From NCBI RefSeq assembly GCF_001895025.1, contig NZ_BCXI01000038.1, positions 26,993 to 90,992 on the forward strand: a stretch of DNA of 64,000 nucleotides, in the 5' to 3' direction. The position numbers and the translations under genes are program-made. Positions 26,545 to 35,437 of this stretch are shown in pieces (the first letter of the stretch is position 1; each line of letters opens with the position of its first letter). The notes under the pieces are model-generated. The model was not told where the DNA came from. It saw only the letters and a list, made by a program, of their open reading frames with translations, and did not search any database. The stretch comes from Rhodococcus zopfii NBRC 100606 = JCM 9919. Its GTDB lineage: Bacteria; Actinomycetota; Actinomycetes; Mycobacteriales; Mycobacteriaceae.

Positions 26545-28499
26545 GCGACGCCTGCGGCTGCGGCCACGACGAACCCCGCCCCGAGGGCGAGGAAGAACAC
26601 GAACCCGAGAAGCTGTGGCAGATCACCGAGATCCGGGCCGCCGCGGCCGCGGGTGTGCTGCTGGTCGCCGCGCTGATCGTCGGCTGGAGCGGCGGCCCCC
26701 ACGCGGTGAAACTGACCCTCGAAGCACTCGCGTTGATCGTCGCCGGCTACACCTTCGTCCCTTCCACCCTCACCCGGCTGGTGAAAGGCAAGATCGGCGT
26801 CGGGACCCTGATGACGATCGCCGCGGTCGGCGCCGTCCTGCTCGGCGAGGTCGGCGAGGCTGCGATGCTGGCGTTCCTGTTCGCCATCAGCGAGGGCCTC
26901 GAGGAGTACGCGGTCACCCGCACCCGCCGCGGTCTGCGCGCCCTGTTGTCCCTGGTCCCGGACACCGCCACCGTCCTTCGCGACGGCCGGGAACAGGTCG
27001 TCGCGCCGACCGAGCTGCGGCTCGGAGAGATCATGATCGTCAAACCGGGTGAGCGGATCGCCACCGACGGCACCATCCGGTCCGGGCGCACCGCTCTGGA
27101 CACCTCGGCGATCACCGGGGAATCGGTGCCGGTCGAGGCCGGCCCGGGTGCGGAGGTGTTCGCCGGGTCGATCAACGGCACCGGTGTCCTCGAGGTCGAG
27201 GTCACCGCCGGCGCCGAGAACAACTCGCTGGCCAAGATCGTGAAGATCGTCGAGGCCGAGCAGTCCCGCAAGGGTGAGGCGCAACGTTTGGCCGACAAGA
27301 TCGCCAAGCCGCTGGTCCCGGGGGTGATGGTCGCGGCGGCACTGATTGCCGCGATCGGCAGTGTGTTCGGCGATCCCCTGGTGTGGATAGAACGGGCCCT
27401 GGTCGTGTTGGTCGCGGCGTCCCCGTGTGCGCTGGCGATTGCGATTCCGGTGACGGTGGTCGCTGCGATCGGTGCCGCCTCCAAGCTCGGTGTCCTGGTC
27501 AAGGGTGGTGCCGCCCTCGAAGCCCTCGGCCGCATCCGCACCGTCGCGCTCGACAAGACCGGCACCCTCACCCGCAACCAGCCCGCCGTGATCGACGTCG
27601 CCACCGCGAACGGCACCACCCGCGACGACGTCCTCGCGGTGGCCGCAGCATTGGAGGCGCGCAGCGAACACCCCCTCGCCCGAGCGATTCTCGCCGCCGT
27701 CGACGACTACGAACCCGCCGACGACGTCGATGCCGTGACCGGCGCCGGACTGACCGGCCGCATCGACAGCACACCGGTTCGACTCGGTCGGCCCGGCTGG
27801 ATCGACCCGGGCCCGCTCGCCACGGACATCGAGCGGATGCAGCACGCCGGCGCCACTGCGGTCCTGATCGAACGCGCCGGAACCGTGATCGGGGCGGTCG
27901 CCGTCCGCGACGAACTCCGACCCGAGGCACACGAGGTGATCGCCGGCCTGCGCCGCGATGGCTACCAGGTCGCGATGCTCACCGGCGACAACGACCGCAC
28001 CGCCCGCGCCCTGGCCGCCGATGTCGGGATCGACGAGGTGCACGCGGACCTGCGGCCAGAGGACAAGGCCCGCATCGTCGAAACCCTCCGCGAGCAGCGG
28101 CCGACCGCGATGGTCGGCGACGGCGTCAACGACGCCCCCGCCCTCGCCACCGCCGACCTCGGCATCGCGATGGGCGCGATGGGCACCGACGTGGCCATCG
28201 AAACCGCCGACGTCGCCCTGATGGGTGAGGATCTGCGGCACCTGCCCCAAGCGTTGGCGCACGCTCGCCGCTCCCGGACGATCATGCTGCAGAACGTCGG
28301 CCTGTCGCTGGCGATCATCACCGTCCTGATGCCGCTGGCCCTGTTCGGGGTCCTGGGGCTGGCCGCGGTCGTCCTCGTGCACGAGGTCGCCGAGATCGTG
28401 GTCATCGCCAACGGTGTCCGCGCCGGCCGCACCCGCGCCCTCACCGCCCCCGCAGCGGCCGCGCCCGCACCGGTTCCGGCGACCGCGTCGCACGCATGA
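26541..28499 (+). CDS. Cd/Zn/Pb-exporting P1B-type ATPase
   Basis: 652 residues, about eight membrane helices. Motifs: metal-binding N-terminus CGCGH, TGES (actuator), SPCALAIAIP in place of the usual CPC, phosphorylation site D338-KTGTLT, HP motif SEHPLA, and GDGVNDAPA. The SPC variant is usual in actinobacterial CadA/ZntA-like pumps. No heavy-metal-associated domain precedes the pump. It should pump divalent soft metals out of the cell; the CmtR partner argues for Cd or Pb. Followed by overlapping lspA and DUF3703 genes. Confidence 0.85.
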   Translation: MSDACGCGHDEPRPEGEEEHEPEKLWQITEIRAAAAAGVLLVAALIVGWSGGPHAVKLTLEALALIVAGYTFVPSTLTRLVKGKIGVGTLMTIAAVGAVLLGEVGEAAMLAFLFAISEGLEEYAVTRTRRGLRALLSLVPDTATVLRDGREQVVAPTELRLGEIMIVKPGERIATDGTIRSGRTALDTSAITGESVPVEAGPGAEVFAGSINGTGVLEVEVTAGAENNSLAKIVKIVEAEQSRKGEAQRLADKIAKPLVPGVMVAAALIAAIGSVFGDPLVWIERALVVLVAASPCALAIAIPVTVVAAIGAASKLGVLVKGGAALEALGRIRTVALDKTGTLTRNQPAVIDVATANGTTRDDVLAVAAALEARSEHPLARAILAAVDDYEPADDVDAVTGAGLTGRIDSTPVRLGRPGWIDPGPLATDIERMQHAGATAVLIERAGTVIGAVAVRDELRPEAHEVIAGLRRDGYQVAMLTGDNDRTARALAADVGIDEVHADLRPEDKARIVETLREQRPTAMVGDGVNDAPALATADLGIAMGAMGTDVAIETADVALMGEDLRHLPQALAHARRSRTIMLQNVGLSLAIITVLMPLALFGVLGLAAVVLVHEVAEIVVIANGVRAGRTRALTAPAAAAPAPVPATASHA

Positions 28500-28996
28500 C
28501 CGGCACACCGGTGTCGAGGCCGCGGCGGCCGCGGCGACTGTTGCTCGTCGTGGCCGCCGGGCTGCTCGCGGTCGCGTTGATCATCGACCCGATTGCCCGG
28601 CACATTCTCGCGGGCGGCCGCATCCTCGACCTCGGGGTGCTGGAGTTGCGGCTGACCTACAACACCGGAGTGGCATTCAGCATGGGCAGTCAGCTGCCCA
28701 CCCCGCTGCTGCTCGCGGTCACCGGGCTGATCACCGCCGGTGTCGGCGTGTATGCGTGGCGGTCTGCCCCCACCAGCACCTGGCCCACCACCGCCGGATT
28801 GGCGGCGATCTTCGCCGGCGCTGCCGCGAACGTCATCGACCGCACCCTCGACGGCAAGGTCACCGACTACTTCCACACCGGATGGTTCGCCACCTTCAAC
28901 CTGGCCGACACCTTTCTCACCTGCGGCGTGGCCCTGCTGTTCATCGCGATGCTCACCGAAGCCCGCACCGAAACGCCGAAGGAGACCACGCCATGA
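28496..28996 (+). CDS. lspA: Signal peptidase II (LspA)
   Basis: 166 residues, four membrane helices. Catalytic aspartates D115 (NVIDR) and D138 (NLADT) are present, with the N-terminal TYNTGVAFSM motif. It cleaves lipoprotein signal peptides. LspA genes recur beside Cd/Pb P-type ATPases on mobile elements (as in pbr operons), though the reason is unclear. Overlaps both neighbours by 4 bases. Confidence 0.85.
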   Translation: MTGTPVSRPRRPRRLLLVVAAGLLAVALIIDPIARHILAGGRILDLGVLELRLTYNTGVAFSMGSQLPTPLLLAVTGLITAGVGVYAWRSAPTSTWPTTAGLAAIFAGAAANVIDRTLDGKVTDYFHTGWFATFNLADTFLTCGVALLFIAMLTEARTETPKETTP

Positions 28997-29340
28997 CAGC
29001 GATGCCCGCCCCGGTCCGGGACGCCTACACCACCGAAATGACCGCTGCTGCCGCCGCGACCGAGGCCACCGAACGTTGGCGGCACCTCGAGCGGGCCCAC
29101 ATCCTGTCCCAGCCCTACCCGTGGCCGCACACCCGCAACCACTTCGCCATGTTCACACTTGCTCTGCGGCAACACGATCGGCGTGAGGCACTCGGCCAGG
29201 TGATCCGCATCATCGTTGCCGCCCCGGGGTCGGCGCTGGGTCGCTACCCCGAGGGCAACACCGGCCGCACCCGCGCCGGTCTGATGACCCCGATGCCGAT
29301 CCCGCCCGATCTGGCCGCCGTCGTGGCAGCGCCCGAATGA
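28993..29340 (+). CDS. DUF3703 protein of the cadmium operon
   Basis: 115 residues. The block WRHLERAHILSQPYPWPHTR with NHFAMFTLALRQHDRREALG identifies DUF3703, a family often found with metal resistance genes. Conserved His residues could bind metal, but no function is known. Last gene of the cmtR-cadA-lspA operon, starting in a 4-base overlap. Confidence 0.75.
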   Translation: MTAMPAPVRDAYTTEMTAAAAATEATERWRHLERAHILSQPYPWPHTRNHFAMFTLALRQHDRREALGQVIRIIVAAPGSALGRYPEGNTGRTRAGLMTPMPIPPDLAAVVAAPE

Positions 29341-29419
29341 CCGGAACGATCTCCGGTCCGTTTTCGGTTTCCTCGCGGGCGCGGCGCCGCGCCGCGGGTG
29401 AGCGCTGACCAGGGCTGGG

Positions 29420-29530
29420 TCAGCAGCACATCATTGCGGCGCACATGTCACAGCACATGTCACACATGCCGGTGGCCATCATCACCTGGCAGTTCCACCA
29501 GCTCTGCAGATTCGTCAGCAGATCGATCAT
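29420..29530 (-). CDS. 36-residue Cys/Met-rich peptide, candidate metallothionein-like
   Basis: The minus strand from ATG 29530 to TGA at 29420 encodes 36 residues with 7 Cys and 8 Met. It begins MIDLLTNLQSWWNCQVMM and ends GMCDMCCDMCAAMMCC. The repeating Met-Cys-Cys pattern suits binding of Cu(I) or another soft metal. A GAGAAG lies just before the start. It is divergent from a BlaI/CopY-type repressor gene across a repeat-rich operator, which fits metal-induced expression. The coding frame also stays open upstream (DAKAFGRARDEKL), so a longer form with another start is possible. I know no family for it. Confidence 0.55.
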   Translation of the reverse strand: MIDLLTNLQSWWNCQVMMATGMCDMCCDMCAAMMCC

Positions 29531-29575
29531 CAGCTTCTCGTCTCTGGCCCGGCCGAACGCCTTGGCATCCGACCT

Positions 29576-29610
29576 ATCTACGTATCTACTTACGTAGTAC
29601 GTACGTAGAT
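29576..29610. promoter_or_regulatory. Operator of the BlaI/CopY-type repressor
   Basis: An inverted repeat with arms ATCTACGTA (29576-29584) and TACGTAGAT (29602-29610). Between them lie more TACGTA palindromes (ACTTACGTAGTACGTACG). It is the most AT-rich spot in the area and lies between the Cys/Met-rich peptide (minus) and the repressor (plus). BlaI/CopY proteins bind TACA/TGTA-type dyads, and this is a plausible variant. Both divergent promoters should overlap it. Confidence 0.65.
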
Positions 29611-29677
29611 AGTAGATGGTGGATGGACCGGAAAGGCACCACCCCACGATGGGGGAGCGATGCCGTAGGAGGTAGTG

Positions 29678-30052
29678 GTGCGGGTGAACGGATTCGGCGA
29701 GCTCGAGGCGGTGGTGATGGACCGCCTGTGGAACCGTACGGGAGAGAGCACGGTACGAGAGGTGTTCGACGAGATAGCGGACGACCGTGAGATCGCCTAC
29801 ACCACCGTGATGTCGACAATGGACAACCTGCACCGCAAAGGATGGCTCGCCCGGGTCCGCAAGGGCAAGGCATTCAGCTACTGGACCACCCTCACCCGCG
29901 AAGAACACAGTGCGCGCCTGATGCGCGAAGCCTTCGACGCTGCAGGGCAATCCGATCTGGTGCTCACCCATTTCGTCGAGCAGATGAGCGCCGAGGAATC
30001 AGCCCGGGTGCGCGCCGCGCTGCACCGCCTGACCGACGGGAAGGCACCGTGA
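29678..30052 (+). CDS. BlaI/MecI/CopY-family repressor
   Basis: 124 residues from GTG 29678, 5 bases after AGGAGG; the GTG three bases earlier is possible. The winged helix reads STVREVFDEI and IAYTTVMSTMDNLHRKGWLA, followed by a dimerisation domain. These proteins are released from DNA by proteolysis (BlaR) or by metals (CopY). No BlaR1 sensor is nearby and the region is a metal island, so a metal signal is more likely. The divergent Cys/Met-rich peptide is its obvious candidate target. Confidence 0.8.
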   Translation: MRVNGFGELEAVVMDRLWNRTGESTVREVFDEIADDREIAYTTVMSTMDNLHRKGWLARVRKGKAFSYWTTLTREEHSARLMREAFDAAGQSDLVLTHFVEQMSAEESARVRAALHRLTDGKAP

Positions 30053-30193
30053 ACGCACCGCCCAGTTCGATGGCCAGGCGCGACACCGTCGTTCTGCCTC
30101 GAACGCCGCTCGCCGGGGCGGTAGAGGCCGCTCCGCCCTGGCCTGGCTGTCTCGGACGGGCGGACAATGTGTGGGGAGACGGGGTGACGGAAA

Positions 30194-30730
30194 TTGACGG
30201 CGGATCCGTCCGAGGCGGTTGATCGAGCGGCGATAGCCGCTGACTTCGAGCGGGCGCGGGTAACGCTGCACGAGTTCCTCGACGGTGCGAGCGCCATCGA
30301 TTTCGAGCGCAACTCGAGCGGGACCCGGTGGACGAACGAGCAGCTGCTGTTTCACATGGTCTTCGGTTACATGGTCGTCCGGCGGCTGCTCGTGCTGGTC
30401 AGGGTGTTCGCTCGGCTGCCGGATGGCGCGAGCCGGGTGTTCGCGCTGGCGCTCAATGCCACAACTCCGGTGTTCGACGAGGTCAACTACCGAGGATCTT
30501 GTCTGGCGGCGCGGGTGTTCGATCGACGGCGGATGGGACGCAGATGCGACCGCGTCATAGCCTCGCTTCAACGCCGCCTCGCCGACGAGTCCGAGGCTGC
30601 CCTGCACCGCGGCATGCACTTCCCTGCGAGATGGGATCCGTTCTTCGCCGAGTACATGACGCTCGAGCAGGTCTACCGATACCCCGGACGACACTTCGAC
30701 TTCCACCGGAACCAGCTCACTCTCGGCTGA
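30194..30730 (+). CDS. DinB-like protein
   Basis: 178 residues; the only start that fits is a TTG at 30194. The first helix has DFERARVTLHEFLDGASAID and the next WTNEQLLFHMVFGYM, which resembles DinB/DUF664 four-helix bundles that can bind a metal and use mycothiol or bacillithiol. A role in thiol chemistry is possible but unproved. It stands alone between the repressor gene and a minus-strand thioredoxin-like gene. Confidence 0.55.
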   Translation: MTADPSEAVDRAAIAADFERARVTLHEFLDGASAIDFERNSSGTRWTNEQLLFHMVFGYMVVRRLLVLVRVFARLPDGASRVFALALNATTPVFDEVNYRGSCLAARVFDRRRMGRRCDRVIASLQRRLADESEAALHRGMHFPARWDPFFAEYMTLEQVYRYPGRHFDFHRNQLTLG

Positions 30731-30760
30731 GACTCAACCTTCGCCTGTGGCGCGGAGAAC

Positions 30761-31096
30761 TCAAGCCGACGGAACAACCGGTTCCTCAACCGGCGGCAGG
30801 TGCAGCGCCGCGCGCAGCGCCACCGCCGATGGTGCGCCGTCGACGCCGCCACCCTCGACCGGGTAGAGGCGGCAGGACACGCTCGGCGTGAGACCGGGAT
30901 TCGCGAACGGGTCTTCGCCGTCGACCAGCAGAGTCGGCGACCCTGTCATGCCGGCGTCGGCGGCGGCCGCGGGGTCGTCGAGCACGCGGTGGGTGATCGT
31001 CAGGTTGATAGATTCGCCGGCCACGGCCTGGGCGATTCGCTGCTCGAGCAGCCCCACATTGGGGCAGTCGGGGACCTGCAGGATTTCCAACCTCAT
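30761..31096 (-). CDS. Thioredoxin-like protein of the alkylmercury-lyase-associated type
   Basis: 111 residues beginning MRLEILQVPDCPNVGLLEQR. The fold shows the Cys at the usual thioredoxin site (DCPN), a cis-Pro loop GSPTLLVDG and CRLYP near the end. Similar proteins accompany mercury and arsenic genes. A start at 31132 (MRRSDVAAR) with GGAG upstream is also possible; 31096 is kept because it matches the fold's expected N-terminus. Convergent with the DinB-like gene. Confidence 0.6.
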   Translation of the reverse strand: MRLEILQVPDCPNVGLLEQRIAQAVAGESINLTITHRVLDDPAAAADAGMTGSPTLLVDGEDPFANPGLTPSVSCRLYPVEGGGVDGAPSAVALRAALHLPPVEEPVVPSA

Positions 31097-31179
31097 CGTA
31101 CCGGTCCGGGCGGCGACGTCACTTCTGCGCATGCCGCAATTCTCCACCCGGATCCGGCTGTCGGGGCAAAGGTGGCGAG

Positions 31180-31462
31180 CCAGGCGGCGCCGCAACCTAC
31201 GCCGCTTGGTTCGCGTACCTGGCCTGACCGACACGGGTGCGGCTGCTCCACCGGGTTGCGAGCACCCCCGCCGGATCACGGTCGGTGAGCTGGCGGACGC
31301 GCTCGGCGTCGGACAGTCGACCGTCTCGCATGATGTCCGCAAGCTCGCCGACATCGGGTTCGTCAATGTCCACAAGGGCGGCACCAGCACCGTCGGCGTG
31401 CACGAGTGCATCGCCCAACTCGACGGCCAGTGGCGCGACACCGACTTCCTCGAACGTCGACC
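31180..31462 (+). pseudogene. Decayed copy of the ArsR-acetyltransferase fusion
   Basis: Strongly similar to 23490-24276. The ArsR part reads AATYAAWFAYLA then a stop, RVRLLHRVASTPAG, a one-base loss, then GQSTVSHDVRKLADIGFVNV. At GCACCGTCG (31387-31395) it jumps straight to the acetyltransferase tail HECIAQLDGQWRDTDFLERR. The same 9-mer flanks the missing 507 bp in the intact gene (23695-23703 and 24202-24210). Confidence 0.85.
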
Positions 31463-31723
31463 GCCGCAGGGGCCCTTGGCGACTGAGATCGCGGCGACCC
31501 GGCGTCTCGGTCGGTCAGCGTCACAACGTCAGCAGCGAGGCCAAGTCTGTGTCGGTGCTTATGCCTGGATGCCCACGCCGGCAACCAGGGGCCTCGAATG
31601 CTGCTGGACTCCGCGTGCGCCCGAGCGAGTTCGCCTCGCGTGCACCACCTGTTTCTGTGGGCGCGCATCAGGAAGGTGTCGGTGTGGACCGGGCAGGGGT
31701 TGGCCCGGTCCACACCGCGGTAC

Positions 31724-32866
31724 TCAGAGCGTGACGAGAGTCTCGGCGTCCAGGGGGTAGCCGAGCTGCTGGCGTCCGAACAGTCCGAAGAACCGGTCCG
31801 AGACCAGAAGATGCTGTGCGGCAACATGCGCGTCGCGCAGTCGCTTCTGCAGCGGGCTCGCCACGTGGACCGACGACCCACCGGCCAACGAATAGGCGGA
31901 GGCTGCGACGGCGGTCGCCTCGCTCGCGCTGTGGCTGATGGCGAGCCGGGCGGCGGCGCGCTGTTCGGTCGTCGGTTCGTCACCTGCGACGGTGGTCTCC
32001 CACAGCTGCGCCAGGCTGGATCGAAGGTATGCCGTGGCCGCACCGAGCTTGGCGTGGATCTCGGCGAGCCGGTACTGGAACACCTCGGATTCGGCGAGCG
32101 GAGCCTTGGATCCGGTGGGGACCTTGGTTGCGGCCAGTTCGGCGAGTTCGTCGAGGGAACCCCGGGCATTGCCCACAGCGACCGCTGCGTAGGCGGCGGC
32201 GATGTACACGAAACCGGGGAAGCGCGTGAGGTCGGCACTACCGTTCGGGATGAACCCGGCGCCGAACTCGAGGACTCGGTGTCGCGGGATGGCCACACCG
32301 GGCCGAATCGCGAAGTCCGCCGACGCGCTCGCCCGCAATCCGACCGCATCCCAGTTCTCGAGCGGCTCGAAATCGCCACGGGGTACGAAACCGATCTGCA
32401 GGACGCCGTCGACAACGAAACCGGCCGCCATCCAATCGGCTTGTGCGCCTGTCGATCCCCATGGCCAGCGGCCGGAGTCGGCGACGAGGTTGTCGTCCAC
32501 CCACCGGCCGGCGCCGGTGGGGGCAAACGAACTCCCGGTCAGCGACGAGCCGTTCGGGTAGATCTCGCGGATGGCGTCCTCGGGCAGGTACCAGGCGAGC
32601 ACCGAGGTGGTCGACGAGACGGCCGAGTACCACCCGGCTGCTGCATCACCGACCGACACGTCGGCGATGGCGTCGACGTAGCTGACCGGGTCGGCCTCCG
32701 GCCCGCCGAACTGCCGTGGCACGGCCAGGCGGAGCAGATCCGCCGCTGCCAACGCATCGAGAACCTCGCGGTGCAGGACCCCGTCCGCTTCGCCGGCGCG
32801 GGCGTGTCGTCGCGCGACCTCTCCGGCCTCGGTTGCGCTGTGCACCACGTTCACACTGGTAGTCAT
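31724..32866 (-). CDS. Acyl-CoA-dehydrogenase-like flavin monooxygenase
   Basis: 380 residues from MTTSVNVVHSATEAG. The fold is that of acyl-CoA dehydrogenases and of the reduced-flavin monooxygenases DszC, SfnB and HsaA. Visible blocks are LAVPRQFGGPEADPVSYVDA, DAAAGWYSAVSS and VASPLQKRLRDAHVAAQHLL (the conserved C-terminal helix). No CoA-specific residues or catalytic base are evident, so oxygenation of an S- or aromatic compound is more likely. Divergent from an SsuABC-type transporter, which suggests sulfur scavenging. A flavin reductase is not seen nearby. Confidence 0.7.
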   Translation of the reverse strand: MTTSVNVVHSATEAGEVARRHARAGEADGVLHREVLDALAAADLLRLAVPRQFGGPEADPVSYVDAIADVSVGDAAAGWYSAVSSTTSVLAWYLPEDAIREIYPNGSSLTGSSFAPTGAGRWVDDNLVADSGRWPWGSTGAQADWMAAGFVVDGVLQIGFVPRGDFEPLENWDAVGLRASASADFAIRPGVAIPRHRVLEFGAGFIPNGSADLTRFPGFVYIAAAYAAVAVGNARGSLDELAELAATKVPTGSKAPLAESEVFQYRLAEIHAKLGAATAYLRSSLAQLWETTVAGDEPTTEQRAAARLAISHSASEATAVAASAYSLAGGSSVHVASPLQKRLRDAHVAAQHLLVSDRFFGLFGRQQLGYPLDAETLVTL

Positions 32867-33285
32867 ATCTATCCGTTCTTGTCGCGCCGTGTAACGACGC
32901 CTGATGTGCAATCCAGCAGGCTAGGTCGACATGAAATCGTGAAGAAGGCTTCGGATCATGGCGAGCGGAACGCTGGCGGGCCCGACGATCCTGTGCTTGC
33001 CGATTTGCGCTGATCGTGATGCACGCCCCAATTGTGTGAATTTTGATCCTCGCGATCGGAACTCTGTACGGCACGCGTGATCCGGCGGAAGCTTCATCAG
33101 ACCTCCCGGATTCGATAAATGTGCAGATCGTGACTCGTACGGGTCCGACGCTGCCGGTCCCGTCGCGATTCGGAGGGTTCTCCATCCGGGGCGGGACGCG
33201 GAAGGACCCGTAGACAACGGGTGCCCGTGTCCTCGACCGAAAACAATTTCGGCCCCGTACAACCCGCATTGAGAAGGAAACTGCT
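32867..33285. other. Divergent intergenic region
   Basis: About 420 bases between the monooxygenase (minus) and the transporter operon (plus). The part at 33010-33060 is AT-richer (TTGTGTGAATTTTGATCCTC) and is the likeliest promoter area. A short repeat ACCCGT/ACGGGT surrounds 33209-33224 ahead of the binding-protein gene. No regulator is encoded here. Confidence 0.35.
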
Positions 33286-34413
33286 ATGCCGCACGACGTC
33301 GATCCGCCGGAGCCGGTCCTCGAGCCCGAATCGACACCCGGCTCGGCGCAATCCGAACCGGCAGATGAAGATCTCGGCGATCTGAATGCCTCGACCGAAC
33401 CGCCGGCCTCGGGGTTGTCGCGCCGCGGGCTGATCGTGGGTGCAGGTGCCGCTGCCGCGATTGTGGTCGGTGGTGGACTGACAGCCTGGCTCACCGCTCG
33501 CCGAACACCCGGTACCGGTGGCGTCAACAAGGCACTGAAGATCGGCTATGGCGGCGGCGTCTGCGAGGCGCCCCTGTATGCCGCCTACCACCAGGGCCTG
33601 TTCGAGAAGCACGGTCTGGACGTCGAGATCGTCAAGACCGGTCCCACGGAGACGACCGATGCGGTCGGCTCCGGGAAACTCGATGCCGCACCCGGCATCT
33701 TCTTCTCCTGGCTCAAGCCGATCGAACAGGGCATCGATGCCAAGCTCGCGGCAGGCCTTCACGAAGGATGCCTGCGCATCGTTGTCCCCAACGACAGCCC
33801 GATCCGATCGGTCGCCGACCTGCGAGACAAGCCGATCGGCGTAGCTGCCATCGGCGACGCGGCGATGTCCTTCTTCTCCCTCGACTTGGTCGATGCCGGC
33901 CTCAATCCGAGTGAAGATGTCGAATGGCGGGTCTTCGCGTCCGACCAGCTTCCGGATGCCCTCGCACGCGGGGAAGTGGTAGCCCTGGCCGCAGCCGACC
34001 CGATTGCGCTTCTGCCGACGCTCAAAGGCAACGCCCGCGAACTGACGAACAACAGCCAAGGTCTCAACCGGCAGCTCTACTGCTGCGCAACCGTCCTCAA
34101 CGGCCGTCTGATCCGAGAGGACCCCGACAGTGCCCGGGCCCTGGTCACCGCATGGGCCGAGGGCAGCCGCTGGGTCGGTTCCAACGTTGCCCAGACCGCG
34201 TCCATCGAGGTGGACAACCAGTACGTTGCTGCCGAACGCGACGTGATCCAGTCGATCTTGGAAACCTACGGATTCAATCCCTCCGCGGCACGACTGCGCG
34301 ACGAGATCGTCCCGGGTATCGAGAAGTTCGCCAAGACCGGATATCTCGACAAGAAGACAGATCCCCAGGCGCTGGCGGACAAGGTCTACGTCGACCTCGG
34401 ACTGAGCTGGTGA
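33286..34413 (+). CDS. ABC transporter substrate-binding protein, SsuA/NMT1-like
   Basis: 375 residues with AAGGAAAC ahead of the ATG. Acidic N-terminal tail, then a twin-arginine-type signal SRRGLIVGAGAAAA near 45-58. Binding-protein core starts ALKIGYGGGVCEAPLYAAYH and has PGIFFSWLKPIEQG, as in sulfonate, nitrate/taurine or thiamine-precursor binders. The substrate cannot be named; a sulfonate is favoured by the divergent monooxygenase. First gene of a three-gene transporter operon. Confidence 0.8.
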   Translation: MPHDVDPPEPVLEPESTPGSAQSEPADEDLGDLNASTEPPASGLSRRGLIVGAGAAAAIVVGGGLTAWLTARRTPGTGGVNKALKIGYGGGVCEAPLYAAYHQGLFEKHGLDVEIVKTGPTETTDAVGSGKLDAAPGIFFSWLKPIEQGIDAKLAAGLHEGCLRIVVPNDSPIRSVADLRDKPIGVAAIGDAAMSFFSLDLVDAGLNPSEDVEWRVFASDQLPDALARGEVVALAAADPIALLPTLKGNARELTNNSQGLNRQLYCCATVLNGRLIREDPDSARALVTAWAEGSRWVGSNVAQTASIEVDNQYVAAERDVIQSILETYGFNPSAARLRDEIVPGIEKFAKTGYLDKKTDPQALADKVYVDLGLSW

Positions 34414-34414
34414 C

Positions 34415-35437
34415 GTGACCACCACCGCCTCGACCCGGACCGACCCGGGAACGACACCCCCGGCCTCCCCGCGCACGCCCACCCCACCGCGCTACGCGCC
34501 GACCGTCGGTTTCGTGATCGCATGGTCACTGTGGGCGCTGACAGCCGGCGTCACCCTGTGGATGCCGGACGCGCTCGATGTGGAAGAGCCACTCGCGGCC
34601 GGTGCGATCTTCGCCCTCTGGACGCTGCTCCTGGCAGGCTGGGCCACCTACGCATACTGGAACCGCACAGCGACCGAACGCCTGCGGCACTGGACGCCGT
34701 GGATCGGGGCGGGTGCCGGGTGGGTGCTGATCTGGGAATTCACCACCGCCAAGACGGGTTGGCTGGTTCCACCGCACTTCGCGTCCCCACAACAGATGCT
34801 CGCTGTCTTCGTCAGCGACGCGGGAATTCTCGCTTCCAGCACGTGGCATTCACTGCTGCTGCTGCTCATCGGATTCACGGTGGGAGCCTTGGCCGGACTC
34901 GGGACGGGGATCGCTCTGGGCTGGTCGAAACTGGCTTCCTACTGGGGCAATCCCGTTCTGCAGACGATCGGCCCGGTACCCGCAGCAACACTGCTGCCGG
35001 TGGTGCTCGTCCTGTTTCCCACCACCTACAGCGGGAGCATCTTCATGGTCGCATTCGGGGTGTGGTTTCCCGTCGCCGTCCTGACCCGAGCGGGCATCGC
35101 CGGCGTCGGACGCGGCTATTTCGAAGTTGCACAGACACTCGGCGCGTCGAAGAACTTCCTCGTGTGGCGGGTCGCGGTCCCGGGCGCCCTACCGAGCATC
35201 TTCACCGGACTGTTCATGGGACTCGGGGCGTCCCTCGCGGCCCTGGCCGTTGCCGAACTCCTCGGTGTGAAGGACGGCCTCGGTTGGTACATCCAGTGGA
35301 CCAAGGGATGGGCCGCCTACCCACGCATGTATGCAGCGATCGTGATCATGATGCTGCTGTGCCGCACCCTGATGCTCGTGCTCTTCCGCGTGCGCAACCA
35401 CGTGCTGGCATACGAGAAGGACCTGGTGAGATGGTGA
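34415..35437 (+). CDS. ABC transporter permease, SsuC-like
   Basis: 340 residues from a GTG two bases after the previous stop. A proline-rich N-terminus is followed by two extra hydrophobic segments, then the six-helix SsuC core. The coupling EAA loop is EVAQTLGASKNFLVWRVAVP. The length exceeds usual SsuC (about 260) because of the N-terminal extension. The stop overlaps the start of the ATPase gene. Confidence 0.85.
   Translation: MTTTASTRTDPGTTPPASPRTPTPPRYAPTVGFVIAWSLWALTAGVTLWMPDALDVEEPLAAGAIFALWTLLLAGWATYAYWNRTATERLRHWTPWIGAGAGWVLIWEFTTAKTGWLVPPHFASPQQMLAVFVSDAGILASSTWHSLLLLLIGFTVGALAGLGTGIALGWSKLASYWGNPVLQTIGPVPAATLLPVVLVLFPTTYSGSIFMVAFGVWFPVAVLTRAGIAGVGRGYFEVAQTLGASKNFLVWRVAVPGALPSIFTGLFMGLGASLAALAVAELLGVKDGLGWYIQWTKGWAAYPRMYAAIVIMMLLCRTLMLVLFRVRNHVLAYEKDLVRW

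Noticed and set aside
26508..28508. Minus-strand 666-residue open frame
   Set aside because: Antisense shadow of the P-type ATPase; no motif.
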